Shown here piece by piece: positions 9,210 to 20,781 of a DNA stretch of 22,742 bases. A program made the translations under genes and the position numbers. Numbering within the stretch: position 1 is the first letter of the stretch; every line of letters starts with the position of its first letter. The notes below the pieces were generated by a model. It ran no database searches. It was not told the DNA's origin and worked only from the letters and a program-made list of their open reading frames with translations. This stretch comes from Welwitschia mirabilis (taxonomy: Eukaryota > Gnetophyta > Gnetopsida > Welwitschiales): positions 261,438,323-261,461,064 of the forward strand of contig JBOZIK010000001.1 in NCBI GenBank assembly GCA_051453625.1, given 5' to 3'.

Positions 9210-9450
9210 CTTCCTTATCTCCAATCTCAAAGATAAGTTAGTATTTTACATGATGAATTCTTATTTCAAGTATGCAATATAAGAATAAGCCTGAGAAACC
9301 TCCAAATATGTGAAGAATTTCATGTTTCAATGATTATCCTATTAGATCTTTATAATAATTAGTATTGCATCCAAACCCATATAAATATCCTACAAAATCA
9401 CTCAAAATATATCATCAAATTTCTACAAATTGGCATTTCAACTATGGAGT

Positions 9451-11640
9451 ATGTAAATATAGTTATTTTAACTATAAGTTTATATAATTTCATTGTGAAA
9501 TAAGAGAAAAAACTGTATTTGATATAAAAATCCTAGATTCTAAGTGATTCAAGATAAAATTATTGTTATCTCATAAAATATGTAGTAGAATTATGAACCA
9601 TTTGATTGAAAATAAAAAAAAATTAAAAATTGATAGTACTACAAGAATACTTCATCTCAAAAGGCTCTAAAATATGAAAAATAAGTAAAAATACACTAAG
9701 AGTAGAAAGCACACCTCACTCATACTAAATACTTAAAATTTCATTTTAGAATGAAAATTCAATGAAAATCGTATTTTAGAAGTGGAAGGATGAAGATGAG
9801 ATCAATTGCTAGTTGGTTTAGAGGTTAAAGAGTAGTTAAAATGATGAAAAGTGGATAAGAAGATGAAAAGAAAAAGGGTTTGATTTTAGGTTTGTTATAG
9901 TCATATGGGACTTTGTCCAAATGAAATACCTACCATTAAATAATGAAAATTAGATGGCACAATATTTTTTGAATTTATTTTAGAATATTTATAAGAAATG
10001 ATTATCTTCATTCTTTGTTGATATGAGTGTATGGATGACTAGGTGGATAACAGTTTTTAAGCAAGTAAATAGAGAACAAGGATTATAAAATGTTAAAATG
10101 TAATTCACAAGAAATAGAAGAGATATCAAAGACTTAAATTCAAAGAAAGAAAGGCTAGAAAGACTAATTAAGATTCATTATTCACCTATCTCATTAATGT
10201 GAGATAACTGAATAACCTCATTAAACTCCATAAAATGGGGGAAATAAGTTTAGAAAACCTAATAAATTAGGTTTAAATTCTTAGTGGTTTTCTAAAACAC
10301 TATAATATATCAATAATAAAGATAACTTAAAAAGGGTAAAAAACATTTACTCATGAATACAATATTAACAAAGTATAATTGAGTAGGATAAATGTTAAGT
10401 CAATGATATTAAAGAACTAAGAATGTATCTAAGATAAAACACAAGTAATAGGAAAATTATCTTAGCATAATGCTTAAGCAACTTAATTAAGGATGTAAGG
10501 CATGAGGAAAATTTTTATGATAGTATCCATCATGGATTGAGGCATTAAAAATACTGAAGTGAATAGCCAATAGTAAATGCAATGAACATGGTCAAATGCA
10601 AGTTAATGGATAAATGATACAAATACTAATGATGATAAGAAAACTAAGAAATGGTGTCTATGCTATAAAATATAATAGTAAATGTGAAAATAATTTTGAA
10701 ATTACTAAACTAAAAAATACAAAAATGGTAACATGGAAAGTGGATATAAAGAAACATGAAGAATATTAATTACTTTTCTCTAAATGCTAAATAAGAATGA
10801 TTCATTATTATACATCATGATTATGATTTAGGACTAAATAATAGAGAGCATTATGTAATAATGGGAATGATTATAATAACATCTAATGTTTATTTTGAAA
10901 AGTATTAATGTAATATCATGACTATAATAAATATCATAATTTTTATAACCGCTCTAAAATCCTACTAGTGCATCATTTAATTATCAATATGTTTTAAAAT
11001 TCACATGTAGTTATGGCTCAAGAGTTATGAAAAATCAAGTTAATAGGGTATTGGTAAATACTATTTATTATAATGAGGGAGGTGTAACCACTAGCAAAAG
11101 AGTAATGACCTAGAAGTAGAAGCTAGATTATGATCAACTAACTCTATAGTGGAGTTTCCATAGCTATCATATCATATTACCAAAGGCCCCTCTAAAGAAA
11201 TTTGCCTTGATGTGCTTGTAGTAAGACATCATATAATTTAGAAGAGTTACGTTGATACATAATTTTTCCTCTAAATTTAAAAAATTATTTTATTATTTAG
11301 CTTAAATTTATAATTTTAAAACATTGATTAATTAATGAACTGATAAATTAACAAAGTACAAAGCTAAAAATGAGCATCATATTCGTTATAATAAATAATT
11401 AAATAAAATTTTCATAGACATTAATGTTTATATGAATGAAAATGTCTTAAATAGGTTGAAATCCAATCTTATGATTAGAAATACCCTTATTACAAACTAT
11501 AATGAAGTCCACCATAAAACCAAGTGAGTAGATGATCAAATAGTAAGATGACTGAATCAAGGGATCTGATTAAGAAATCATTTACAAAATCATAAAGGAA
11601 AGACACTCCTTTTAGTTTAGAGGATAATCTAAGTTAATTT
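9451..11640. other. Unassigned A+T-rich region between elements A and B
   Basis: I recognise no gene. The 3' LTR of element B should lie in the right part, since its integrase ends near 11650. The run AGTAAATGCAATGAACATGG at 10572-10591 resembles a family LTR motif, but no clear second copy of the LTR at 17635 could be aligned by eye. Purine-rich minus-strand stretches near 11186 (AGAGGGG) and 11265 (AGAGGAAAAA) are possible polypurine tracts, neither convincing. Confidence 0.55.
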
Positions 11641-11649
11641 CTTCAATGA

Positions 11650-12722
11650 TCTTTATAGTTTAATTACAATCATTAGGTGATTAGTATCATTTCAACTGTT
11701 GTCCATTTACTTTTAGCCTTTTATAAAAGTTTAGTTTGGGAATATTAACATAGCCATTAAGATGAACTTTCTTTATAAGATAACAATCTATCCATTTAGA
11801 AGATAACTTGTTATGAAGTAAATGCCATTAGATATCAAACAAGATAATTAATTAACCTAAGTTTAAATAATTTGGATAGAATCCTTTTATCATGGTGAAA
11901 TTTATCTTAGGATTTTTAGATGAGTTCTTATAAATAACAAATTCTTTTTTCTCATTAAGATATTACATTTCTGCTAATCTACACTCAAGATTTTCATTAA
12001 AATTAATGAAATTAAGTCAGTTAATAGTTTTATAAGAATTATATCACACATCACTAAGAAGAACATAAGTTTTGTTGTGCATAAGCTCATAAGGGGAAAA
12101 AAATAAAGTAAATTATGCCAAGTGATATAATAAGTTCAAAGAACATCATTTAGTTTCAAAGAACATAACTTTTTGTCTTAGATAAAAGCCTTTGGAGCAT
12201 TTTTGTGATTTTCCTATTGACATTTTTAGCTTCACCATTTATTTGTGGATGTCACACATTAGCTATTCTATATTCTACTGCTATAGTAAGGAGAAGTTTA
12301 CAAAGAATCTTATTGATAAGATGAGTACCTTAATTACTAGTCAAGATTCTAGAAAAGTCAAATCTATGAAAGATGCTAGATCTAAGAGAAAATCATGTGA
12401 TTTTAACATCATTTATGGTAATAGGAATGACTTCAAATTATTTTGTCACATAATCTATAATCATCAAGATTAATTACTATTATAAGAAGATGATTTAAGA
12501 GGACCTATAAAGTTTATACCCCAACAATCAAAAGGTACAAACTCTAAGATAGATTAGAGGAACATGTTTTTGAATTTTTAAAGGATACCAAAGTTTTGAA
12601 AGGTATTACATCTTTTAGTAAATTGAAATGAATCTTTAAAAAGAGTAGATTAATGAAATCCTACATGTAATATTTTCATAGTACTCTTTTGGCACTAAAG
12701 TAACCTCCACACGCATCACCAT
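11650..12722 (-). pseudogene. int: Dead integrase of element B
   Basis: Integrase inserts the DNA copy of the element into the chromosome. The minus strand keeps the order of the Ty3/gypsy enzyme: a zinc-finger start at 12679-12720 (GDACGGYFSAKRVL, where the family has GGHF), then ILEFVPFDCWGINFIGPL ending near 12491, a core with SN-stop-GTHLINK near 12306-12330, HPQINGEAKNVNRKI near 12209-12253, and a C-terminal part with KLSSKW and LIKKVHLNG near 11750-11820. The catalytic triad is lost: WGID is WGIN, ISDGG is TSN-stop-G, and the Glu of the HPQTNGQxE motif is Lys. The usual second zinc-binding His is Tyr. Many stops and frameshifts interrupt it. Plus-strand frames here, including one at 12192-12473, are shadows. 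Confidence 0.9.
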
Positions 12723-13059
12723 ATTAAAGGGTAAGGATATAACATTATTTATGTTCTTTCACACACTTACACATGATTTGATCTTTACATCCATAATAGA
12801 TGTAGAACTCATTTCATTCATAATACTTTATTCTATTAAGGAAAAATTTTATTTGATTTGTCATCCAATGTTGGGAAATTTTTATGGTAAAAATATAGCT
12901 TATGATGTTAGCATACAATGAAGTAGAATGTTGAGAATAGATAAAGTAAAGATGTTTAATAAAAAGGATTCACTCATCTAGAAAATTATCTTCCATAGGA
13001 ATATTAGGAGAGAAATGTATAGGTTTTTATTCTTAAGGGATTCTTAATAGATAGTTAAT

Positions 13060-13530
13060 GATAGAATCACATGTTTCTTCTTTATCTATGATGGTTAAGT
13101 TAAATTATTTCATTAGAATCATCCATTTAATAAGTCTTGCACTAAAATCCAACTTGATTCTAAGATATCTAATGTTATCATTTTCAATATAGACATTCGC
13201 ATGAAAAGTAAGAAGGTCATATCTAAGTTTACTAAGGTAAAGATGATGGTAATAATTTATTTCTTAGTAGGTGTGTAATGAAGTTGAACTCCAAAAATGG
13301 TTTTACTAATATATCTGACGAATTTATATTCCTATGTATGTTTTTATCCTAACACATCATCTAGAACCACATTACTAGTATCATGCATAAGTTGAAAATA
13401 TTTACTCTAATTATGACCTCCTACTATACACTCAAAAGTTATTTTTCCTTAAGTTTTTCAAAGGCAAGTTGATACTATTCATTCTAATTAAACTTGACAT
13501 ATTTATCTAATAAATACTAAATGTGTTTGC
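13060..13530 (-). pseudogene. Dead RNase H of element B
   Basis: RNase H removes the RNA strand during reverse transcription. It lies directly after the reverse transcriptase, as in Ty3/gypsy pol. HDTSNVVLDDVLG at 13351-13385 matches the start of the family domain (CDAS...VGAVLGQ); RYISKTIFGVQLHYTPTKK near 13260-13318 matches the YASRTL...NYTTTEKE segment; the later part (LNLDMTFLL, DILE) is weaker and ends with IIDKEE near 13080. Stops occur after VLG, after HT and in the final third. Only the order and motifs support the call; a shifted frame is needed to follow it. Confidence 0.8.
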
Positions 13531-13599
13531 ATGGCTTGACATATTCTATGAATCTTATATAAAATTAGAAATGACTAAGAAAAGACATAACTTATTTGA

Positions 13600-14170
13600 T
13601 ATTAGTTGAAGGAAGAAGATTCATAATGATGTCTATTTTCATTGGATCTATTGTAATACTTTCATTTAATATTCTTTCCCATCTATCATTTGTAATTGAC
13701 TCTTATAAGACTTACATGAACACCACTTACTATGCAATGATCTAGAAATTCTTCTGATGTTTCTAAGATTTGTTCAAAGGAATCACAAAAGATAGAAAAC
13801 TCATCCACAAAGATCTCTATGGACTCTTCCATCATATCTAAAAAGATATGCATCATGACTTATTAAAAGATTATAGATGCATTACACAAACTAAAGAACA
13901 TTTTCTAAAAAAAAAGATGAAAAAGAATAAGTTAAATATTGCTTTAGATTGATCTTAATTCATAAGACCTACTTTTGTTGTAGCCACTATAGCCATCAAG
14001 GAAATAATAGTAAGAATATCCTTATATTATATCAAGTACTTAATTAAGAAAGAGCAAGGGATAATGATCTTTATCTATTACATCATTAAGTTTTTTGAAG
14101 TCAATAAACACTCACCCCTTTCCACCATTTTTTGGAACTATGGTTAAGGATCTCATTCATTTACTATTGG
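13600..14170 (-). pseudogene. Dead reverse transcriptase of element B
   Basis: Reverse transcriptase copies the element RNA into DNA. On the minus strand, LTIVPKNGG near 14120-14150 is followed closely by VFIDFKKLNDVIDKDHYPL near 14054-14111, matching the family's CIDYRKLNxxTxKDHxPLP; about 25 residues that normally separate these parts are missing. FLDGYSGY at 13980-14003 holds the first catalytic Asp, intact. FSLCNA near 13880 is the PFGLCNAP motif. The YxDD box is FVDE at 13800-13811, so the second Asp of the pair is Glu. FSIF follows it, as in FSVFG. Several stops break the frame. The motif set fits the non-chromovirus Athila/Tat branch better than others. Confidence 0.92.
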
Positions 14171-14740
14171 TTAATTCTTATTTTATCTTTTACTACTTAC
14201 ATAAGGGTTAGGTTAAGTCTTATTTGTGGTTATATATAGGGTTTAAAATTATATTCCAAGAACATTATATGTTAAACTATGAAAAGACAAATGAATAAGT
14301 GAAAGGATTTATTTTAAAGGTATGAATTTGAACTAGATATTTTTATTATAAAGGCTATAAACAAGCATTAATAATTAAATGTATCTTAGAGTATTCATAT
14401 AATAATATATATTTTAACTCATTTGGTAATTCCTTAATCTATAAATCATGGTCATTTATCATTAATGTAGAGCATCCATTATGATGAAGTAAATTTTCAA
14501 TGGATTTCACATGTTGAAAATCATGATTAAGGATGAGTCAAAATTTCTCATTTAAATTTTCATCTAATTTTTTACATAAAAGATCATCCTTAAGGTTATA
14601 GAGGTTGAAGGAGTTTATAATTTTTAGAAATCTATTGAATTGTTCATGAATATCAAATAATATTTTAGTGATGTTAAAGAAATATAATAGGTATAATTTA
14701 TTCATTTATATCTAAATAATCTTCCATGTCTTTCTTAGCA
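14171..14740 (-). other. Protease to reverse transcriptase linker of element B
   Basis: In intact relatives this part of the polyprotein joins protease to reverse transcriptase and is poorly conserved. Here it is full of stops and shows no clear motif. It is included in element B by position only. Confidence 0.55.
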
Positions 14741-15190
14741 TTGGTAAAAACTATAATGATAAATTTATTATTTCCCACATGACACTCCATCATCCTTGTT
14801 CATGTATCAATATTATAATAAGCTATTACTCAAAAGGCTTCTCTAAGGAGCAAAGAATAGTCTTCATTTTATTCAACTTCAATGATAACTACATATAAAG
14901 GGTAAAAGGGTTTATCTCGTGTAACACAGATCTACAACCAATAGCATATTTTGTATCACTAGGTTCCTAATGATTCTAATTGATTTCTTAATACTTATCT
15001 TAGATAATTTGAACATAATCATTTTTCATTTAAATTCATTTTCAACCCAAATTTCTTGCAAATATGAAGTGAAGTTATGTAATACAAGCCCCTATACTAG
15101 TTAAGAATTTCTTTATCTTTTTGTTTTCTTCAAAAACAATAATAACTATGATAGCCCCTACTTGATCTAGATAGAAAAGAGATCATGCTA
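14741..15190 (-). pseudogene. Dead aspartic protease of element B
   Basis: The retroelement protease cuts the Gag-Pol polyprotein. On the minus strand, DQVGAIIVIIVF near 15140-15170 matches the start of the Athila/Tat protease (DPGSFTIPCTI). KKFLTSIGACIT-stop-L near 15075-15112 matches KALCDLGASINLM, with the active-site Asp replaced by Ser. Farther on, VIIEVE-stop-NEDYSLLLREAF near 14835-14895 matches the VLDMEEDxxxPLILGRPF segment, followed by MECHVGN like the DVxxGKLTLRVGD segment. The frame is broken by stops and shifts. Confidence 0.85.
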
Positions 15191-15299
15191 TGAAGATTCT
15201 ACTTGGTGTAATTCTTTTTCTCTTTCTCTTCAAAAAGTTCTTCAATACCTTTTTGTATTTAGGATTATATTGAAATATTTTTCAAAAGGATAGTTTAAT

Positions 15300-16900
15300 A
15301 CTCACATCTTGCATAATGGCTTTAAAAAATCATCATAAATGGGATTAGCCTTCAATCTTTGTAATGATTGGCTTGTAGGATTCTTTCCTTTTTTTTCATT
15401 GCTTACGTTACTATGCGGATTTTCCTTAGATGATGAAGAAAATATTGGTTGATCAAGAATCTCAATATCATAATTATTAGTTATATAATTGTTATTATTG
15501 TTAGATTTTAAGGCTTCTTGATTTTAAGTTGTATCAGTTCCATCTCTTGCCACTATTGTCCAATAATTTTTCACATCATTAGGGTTTGGGATTCATTAAG
15601 ATATAAGAAAACCTTATGGTATTTGATTTTTTTAACATCAATTATTGAAGAATGCATACAAAATTTTCAATGTTCTAGGTTTGGATTTTAATGCTCTTAT
15701 TATTTTCTTCTTGCTTCTTAAGTTCTTATATGGAGCTATGAATTGAATTTTCTTTATTGTTTTGGTAATTTAAAGAATTTTATTGGAAATTTATATTTTT
15801 AAATATATTCTTAAAAGAGGACTTAAAGATAAGTAATGAAATATTATTTCTTAGTGAATATTACAAGTTGTTTCTATAAATGTCTGACCTTTGGTTGAAT
15901 GCATAAGCATCTTTAGAAAACATCTCTTTTTAAGTTGGAAAGATATAACAATCTCTTATTACATGGAAATTCTCTTCACCAAGTTCAAATGTTGAATAAT
16001 ATGTTAAAAGGTTTTCATTTACTACGTTGACATTATAAATATCTCTTTTGTAGTTTTCTAATGTATTGATAAGATCTTGAATCAAGTTGTTAAGGATACA
16101 TTAGTCTTCATGCTTTAGTTTCTTCAAGTCTTTCAACATCTGTGCTATAGTCATGTCTTTCTTGGGGGTTAGTTTAAGCCAAGAGTGGCTTATCTCCACT
16201 AATGTCTCTAATAATATCTAATCATCATTCAAAATAAGGTTGAGTAGATAGCCTCCACATGGAAAATATATTGGTTGCTTTAATTAACTATCTAAACCAC
16301 TATAGAAATGATAAATAAGTTGTTACTTTGTAAACTTATCTATTGGATTTAATCATGTGGCTATTAGGAATATCGTATAAGTTATTGCATAGTATTCATG
16401 TGGTAGTTGTCAAAACTTTGTGACTTCTTTTCTTATTATTCTTGTGGATGTTTCTCTCATGAATCTTCTAATGAATGGATCTTATACTTGGTTTAAACTC
16501 TCAAGGATTTTGTGTGGGATAGTTGGAATCAATTTTCATGTTTTACTTTAAGTGTAAAGGTAAAAATAATTATGTATGTTCTATCATTAATATTTTTCTT
16601 TTTATTTCCCAAAGTAAGAACTATATATTCAAATTTAGCTGAATGTTCAAATAGGTCCTCACCATCATCTCCTAAAAATGTTAGATAAAAACTAAATTTT
16701 TTCAATTCTAATTCATGTAGGGTAAGTAAGCCAAAGGAGTTTTAAAATTCTCATTTTCTATTAAAAATGATTTATTTAAGACGTTTAAAGTAATGTTAGA
16801 ACTTGAAGCCATGTTAGAAGATTATTTGAATAGGATGAAGGACTATTTGAAGAAGTCAAGGAATTTTTAGAAGGTTAAGGATTCTTAGAAGAAAGTGGAG
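15300..16900 (-). pseudogene. gag: Dead gag of element B
   Basis: Gag forms the particle. It is related to gag of element A: FEHSAKFEYIVLTLGNKKK near 16595-16650 matches FQHLANIEKLVLTLENGKK; TRIIRKEV near 16430, LNPIDKF near 16340, HFYSGL near 16300 and LLNLILNDD near 16230 follow in the same order as in A. Then come MLKDLKKLKHE near 16120, YAFNQRSD near 15895, and DIEILD near 15455. The C-terminal part includes NPIYDDFLKPL near 15330. More stops and frame changes are present than in A, so B looks older or less constrained. The start codon is uncertain; SSSNITLNVL near 16780-16810 aligns with an N-terminal landmark of A. Confidence 0.88.
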
Positions 16901-17613
16901 GGTTATTAGTAGTGGTATTTGTTTGTGTTTTAAAATGAGGAGTATGTGAATAGGAAATAATAAATGAAAAAAAATGTCTTACTCGATTATTAAAATAAAC
17001 ATTTATTTCTCACCTTGAATTCTTGAATTAAAATAAATTAAACTTTATTAGTATTTTCTTTAATGAAGAAAGTTTCTCTAAAATGCTTTACCATTTTTCT
17101 ATATGGTCAAAAATGTTAATAAACTTATTTACATTCAAGGGGAAATAATATTCATAATCACATAAAATATAAGGAGGAGGTTCCACCAATAATGGATGTG
17201 TAAATCACTTAGATTGCATGAAGCACAAAGTATAAGAGAAGTTGATGTAAAATGTGGTAATCCATAGGATCAAATGAAGTGTAAGGAAAATAAATAATAA
17301 ATAATGGTAATATCTTCTCTAGAGAATAGATCCAATCGATAATATCTTAAAATAATAGTAGATCAATAATGATAATAACAATAAAACAAATAAGGCTTTT
17401 GAATTGAAAAGGAACATAAGTTTTAAGAAAAAAGATATGTTATAATCCAAATTAGAATAAGAAAGTGGATACTTATATATCCCCAAAGGTAATCAAGTGC
17501 ATACAAGTAAATTCAACTTGGAAATATGATACAATACTACTCAAATAAATAGCCTAAAATCAAATCACTTGCTTAGGTAATAAAAATTAATTTTTAAAAC
17601 TTTCTTAAATGCT
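16901..17613 (-). other. Untranslated leader of element B
   Basis: About 700 bp between the primer binding site and gag with no reading frame. Unlike in element A, I cannot see the tandem leader repeat clearly here. It is assigned by position. Confidence 0.55.
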
Positions 17614-17631
17614 TTCTCAAAAATGATACTA
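17614..17631 (-). promoter_or_regulatory. Primer binding site of element B, tRNA-Asp type
   Basis: The minus strand reads TAGTATCATTTTTGAGAA. Against TGGCGCCGTTGCCGGGGA there are ten differences, nine of them transitions and one G to T. The identity alone would be weak, but a 3-base spacer and an LTR start TGTTG follow exactly as in element A, and the site lies upstream of gag as it should. Confidence 0.65.
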
Positions 17632-17869
17632 AGATGTTGAGAGGTGTGTATTATGTTTTTCAAGTAAACTTATATTTTTTGTTCATAAATATTACCTAGT
17701 CAATGACTTAAAATGCTTAATACAAAATGCACACATACATACACCATAATCTAGGAAGCTAACACAAATGTTATAAATGATGAATTAATTAAGAGATATA
17801 TAAAATTAATTTCATTCAAATAAGACAAGGATATATTTTTAAAATTTTATGATTAAGAATTATAAATAA

Positions 17870-17940
17870 TAATGCAATGAATGAAATGAAATAATGAATG
17901 CAATGGAAATGGAATACAATGAAATGAAAATGAAATGCAA
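17870..17940. repeat. GAAATG-rich run in the LTR of B
   Basis: ATGCAATGAATGAAATGAAA and similar words repeat imperfectly for about 70 bp. The run matches that in the LTR of element A (8424-8475) in position. Confidence 0.7.
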
Positions 17941-18285
17941 TTTCTAATGTAATTAATTAATCAAGTTTATGAAGTTATTATCATCCAAGTTGACCCTTAT
18001 ACTCTATATTAGAATCAAGATTAATCTAATTACACATTAATTTGATTTCAACATAAAATATAATATAAAGAAGAATAAACGATTCAGAGATAATAAATTA
18101 ACTTTATTAATCAAATTGTAACAACATCCACTTATAAGTAGTAACTCTATAATAAAGAAGACTTATTCCCACACTAAATATAACTCATCTCGTTAGTTAG
18201 GATGGATTCCTTATCCAAATGAACTCAAATTATTATAAGATTAATTGATGATTAAAGGATGACCAAAAATGGATGCCTAAATAAG

Positions 18286-18293
18286 TATTTATA
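18286..18293 (-). promoter_or_regulatory. TATA box in the LTR of element B
   Basis: The minus strand reads TATAAATACTTATT about 650 bp from the inner LTR end, near the place of the box in element A. The following start region is less pyrimidine-rich than in A, in line with greater decay. Confidence 0.5.
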
Positions 18294-18420
18294 GGTTTGA
18301 ATTAGTGTATTGAAGTCCAAATAGGTATAAACTAAAAGGACATGACTCTTCTTAATATAGCAACATAAATTAATTAAATTTTAATTAGTTTGAGTAGTTT
18401 TCCATCTATGTTTTTAATGC

Positions 18421-20750
18421 TGATGATCCTGGATGATATTAAACTTTCAATAACTACCTTCCATGCATCTTTCTAGTGTAATTACTAATAATCATCCTCT
18501 TAGCCTTATCAATATGACTAAAGTGGATTACTATTAGGAAATGATGGTTGGTCTCTATTGGTTTTTACTAAGAGTTGTCTTTCTACCCTCATTTAAATAA
18601 CTTAGTGAATGAAGCTTCTTTCTCATTAAAATCATCTCTAGTTCTAATTCATTAATCCAAAATTGATTTTTAAGTTCCAAATCATCATAATCATCATTTA
18701 GATGTCTCCATTGGTTAAGTCCGCTCTTACACAATGTTGCAATTTCATTAGATAAAGTGTTTCCTATGTATTTCACCTTGTAGAATGGGATTTCTTGTTA
18801 TCTTATCTTCATCGAAAGGAATTATAGATGGATTAGTTCTTTAAATCATATAAAACATTTAAGAATAATGTAAAATTATGCTTTTTATGATTATCATGAT
18901 TACTAAGCATAGTTATCCTTATCCCTCTAAAACCATCTTAAAAATGGTTAATTTTGTCTCACATTACTACCTCCTATTTTTCTTACTTATTAATTGGTTC
19001 AATTTAAATATTAATTTTGAAAATGTTACATTAAATGGAAAATAAGTGGTATATTGCCAGGGACGTTTTCACATTCTTAATTGAACATGTACCAAATAGC
19101 CTTACTAAAAAATGGAATATTCACATTATTCCTTAAAAGATAAACTATTTTTCTATAAGAAATACCATGAAAAATTACTTACTAGGGATTTTTTAAGAGA
19201 AATTAATATGAAAATTTCAAAAAAAAATGAAAGTCTTATGCAAATTAAATAGAAATAATAGATCACTTATTTTTACACTAGGGTTTCGTAAGGAATATTT
19301 GGAAATGAATTTAATGGATTTGAATTTCATACTTCCTATAATAAATGAATACATTAGAGTGATTTTAAACTAATGAGGTAAAAAGAAAATTCATGGACAA
19401 GTGTGGGTGGCCATTCTTTCATTATTGTGACACATGATTGAGGCCAACCATAATAGTATTTTGTTTTAATTAAAATAGTAAACCATTAAGAAAATTTAAA
19501 CTACATTTTGTTTTTCTTAAAAATAAAGTATTTAACTCAGAGCTTAATCCAAGTGAAATAAATCACCATAGTCTTAACATAGAATTCTCCAAAACTATGC
19601 TAATTTTTAATGATGTTATGTAGGATGTGGAGAAATAAGAAATTATTCTTGTGAATCCTTCTAGAAATGCTACTAGATTTGTCTAGCTTTATTAGTAAAG
19701 AGATATTAGTTTAAGAAGAAAAATATAGTTTTAATTTATATGTCTACATTTATTGATTATTCTTTAGAATTGGGACATATTCTTCTTAAAACTTCATAGT
19801 AGTAGTCTTTCATTATTATTTTTCTATTTAAAATCTCATGTTAATATTCTTTGATAAATATCTTATATCTTCTTTTAAAATTATTAAACATGCCTAAATA
19901 GTTTAGATTTAGTGATCTAAATCTTTTGATAGGCTATGTTTAGCTTTTGGACCTTTTTGATTGGATTTCCTTCTAGTATTTTTAGTTTTTATTCTATGTT
20001 CTTTTTTTCACGTTATATCATTTTCATGCTAGTAACTTACCTATGATTTCTATAGATGTTTTTAATTTAATGTAATTGACCCATAATAGATTACTATCTT
20101 AGTGTGTCAAACAAGTTATTAAGATGTTCTAATCCATAAGCTTTTAAATAAAAGATGTGTATTCCACTAATTTGACTATATCATCTCATTACCCACAAAT
20201 GTAATAGACATTTAAAGTCATACATAGCTATAATATCATCTTATGATATTTTATTTGTTTAGTTAAAATTATAATCATATGTCTTTACATATATTCTTTA
20301 GATTATTTTCATTTTTAGGAATTTATAAGTCCTATGGTATGTTTATATTATTTTAAATAATCATGTTTAATTATAATTAATTAATTATTAAAATCGAGTT
20401 TTATAAATTATCCATAGTAAAACATCTTGTAATTTTCCTAAGATCATTATAATTCTTATAATTACATATCTATGAAATTTGAAGTTTTCTTATAAATAAA
20501 AAGATGAATTTTATGGAGTTTTACTGGTTTTCCATGACTAACATAGACTTCTACTCTTTCTTCTCAAATTTTATCATCATTATGTTATCCCTTTAGTCAT
20601 CTCTTATTTATATGTTTTAAATCTTTTATAGTTAAAAACAAATCAAAGATAAATAAAATTGAAATAAAGTGATGGAAACATCTTCTTTAACCAAATGTCT
20701 CTCATTGCATATTACTTAATAGATCCCCATAATAATCTATCTTATTAGGA
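18421..20750. other. Unassigned A+T-rich region
   Basis: No gene or retroelement domain is recognised. A 73-codon frame on the minus strand at 18555-18776 starts with Met and contains an acidic middle (DDYDDLELK), but nothing identifies it and it may be chance. If the candidate LTR at 20782 is real, part of this region is its decayed body. Confidence 0.55.
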
Positions 20751-20781
20751 GATCTAGGAAGTGATAAAAAATTTCCAAAAA

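Larger units (their letters stand above)
8230..9450 (-). mobile_element. 5' LTR of element A
   Basis: On the plus strand the LTR starts with TGTTGCAGTG three bases from the primer binding site, so on the coding strand it ends ...CAACA. A minus-strand TATA box lies about 700 bp inside. Shared landmarks with the LTR of element B are GTAAACTT soon after the end, a run rich in AATGCAATGAAATG, and ACATCCACTTATAA before the TATA box. The outer limit is not visible; 9450 is a guess. I cannot find its partner LTR; element A is cut off near 5050, so the 3' LTR may be lost. Confidence 0.65.
17635..18420 (-). mobile_element. 5' LTR of element B
   Basis: The plus strand begins TGTTGAGAGG three bases from the primer binding site. 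AAGTAAACTTA at about 17661, a GAAATG-rich run at 17870-17940, ACATCCACTTATAAGTAGTA at about 18125 and a TATA box at 18286 follow in the same order as in the LTR of element A. The outer limit is a guess. The partner LTR was not found. Confidence 0.6.

Noticed and set aside
11186-11270. Polypurine tract of element B
   Set aside because: Two purine-rich stretches exist, but without a recognised 3' LTR start next to either one the choice would be arbitrary.
12192-12473. 93-codon plus-strand frame as a gene
   Set aside because: It lies opposite the integrase remnant of element B, whose motifs are clear on the minus strand. The frame is a shadow.
18555-18776. 73-codon minus-strand frame as a host gene
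   Set aside because: No family resemblance, no promoter or splice context, and a length that can arise by chance.
19047-19063. Plus-strand tRNA-Asp-type primer binding site TGGTATATTGCCAGGGA
   Set aside because: It matches the canonical site fairly well if one base is deleted, but no LTR end (CA) precedes it, no LTR could be recognised to the left and no gag follows. It may be a true relic but cannot be supported.
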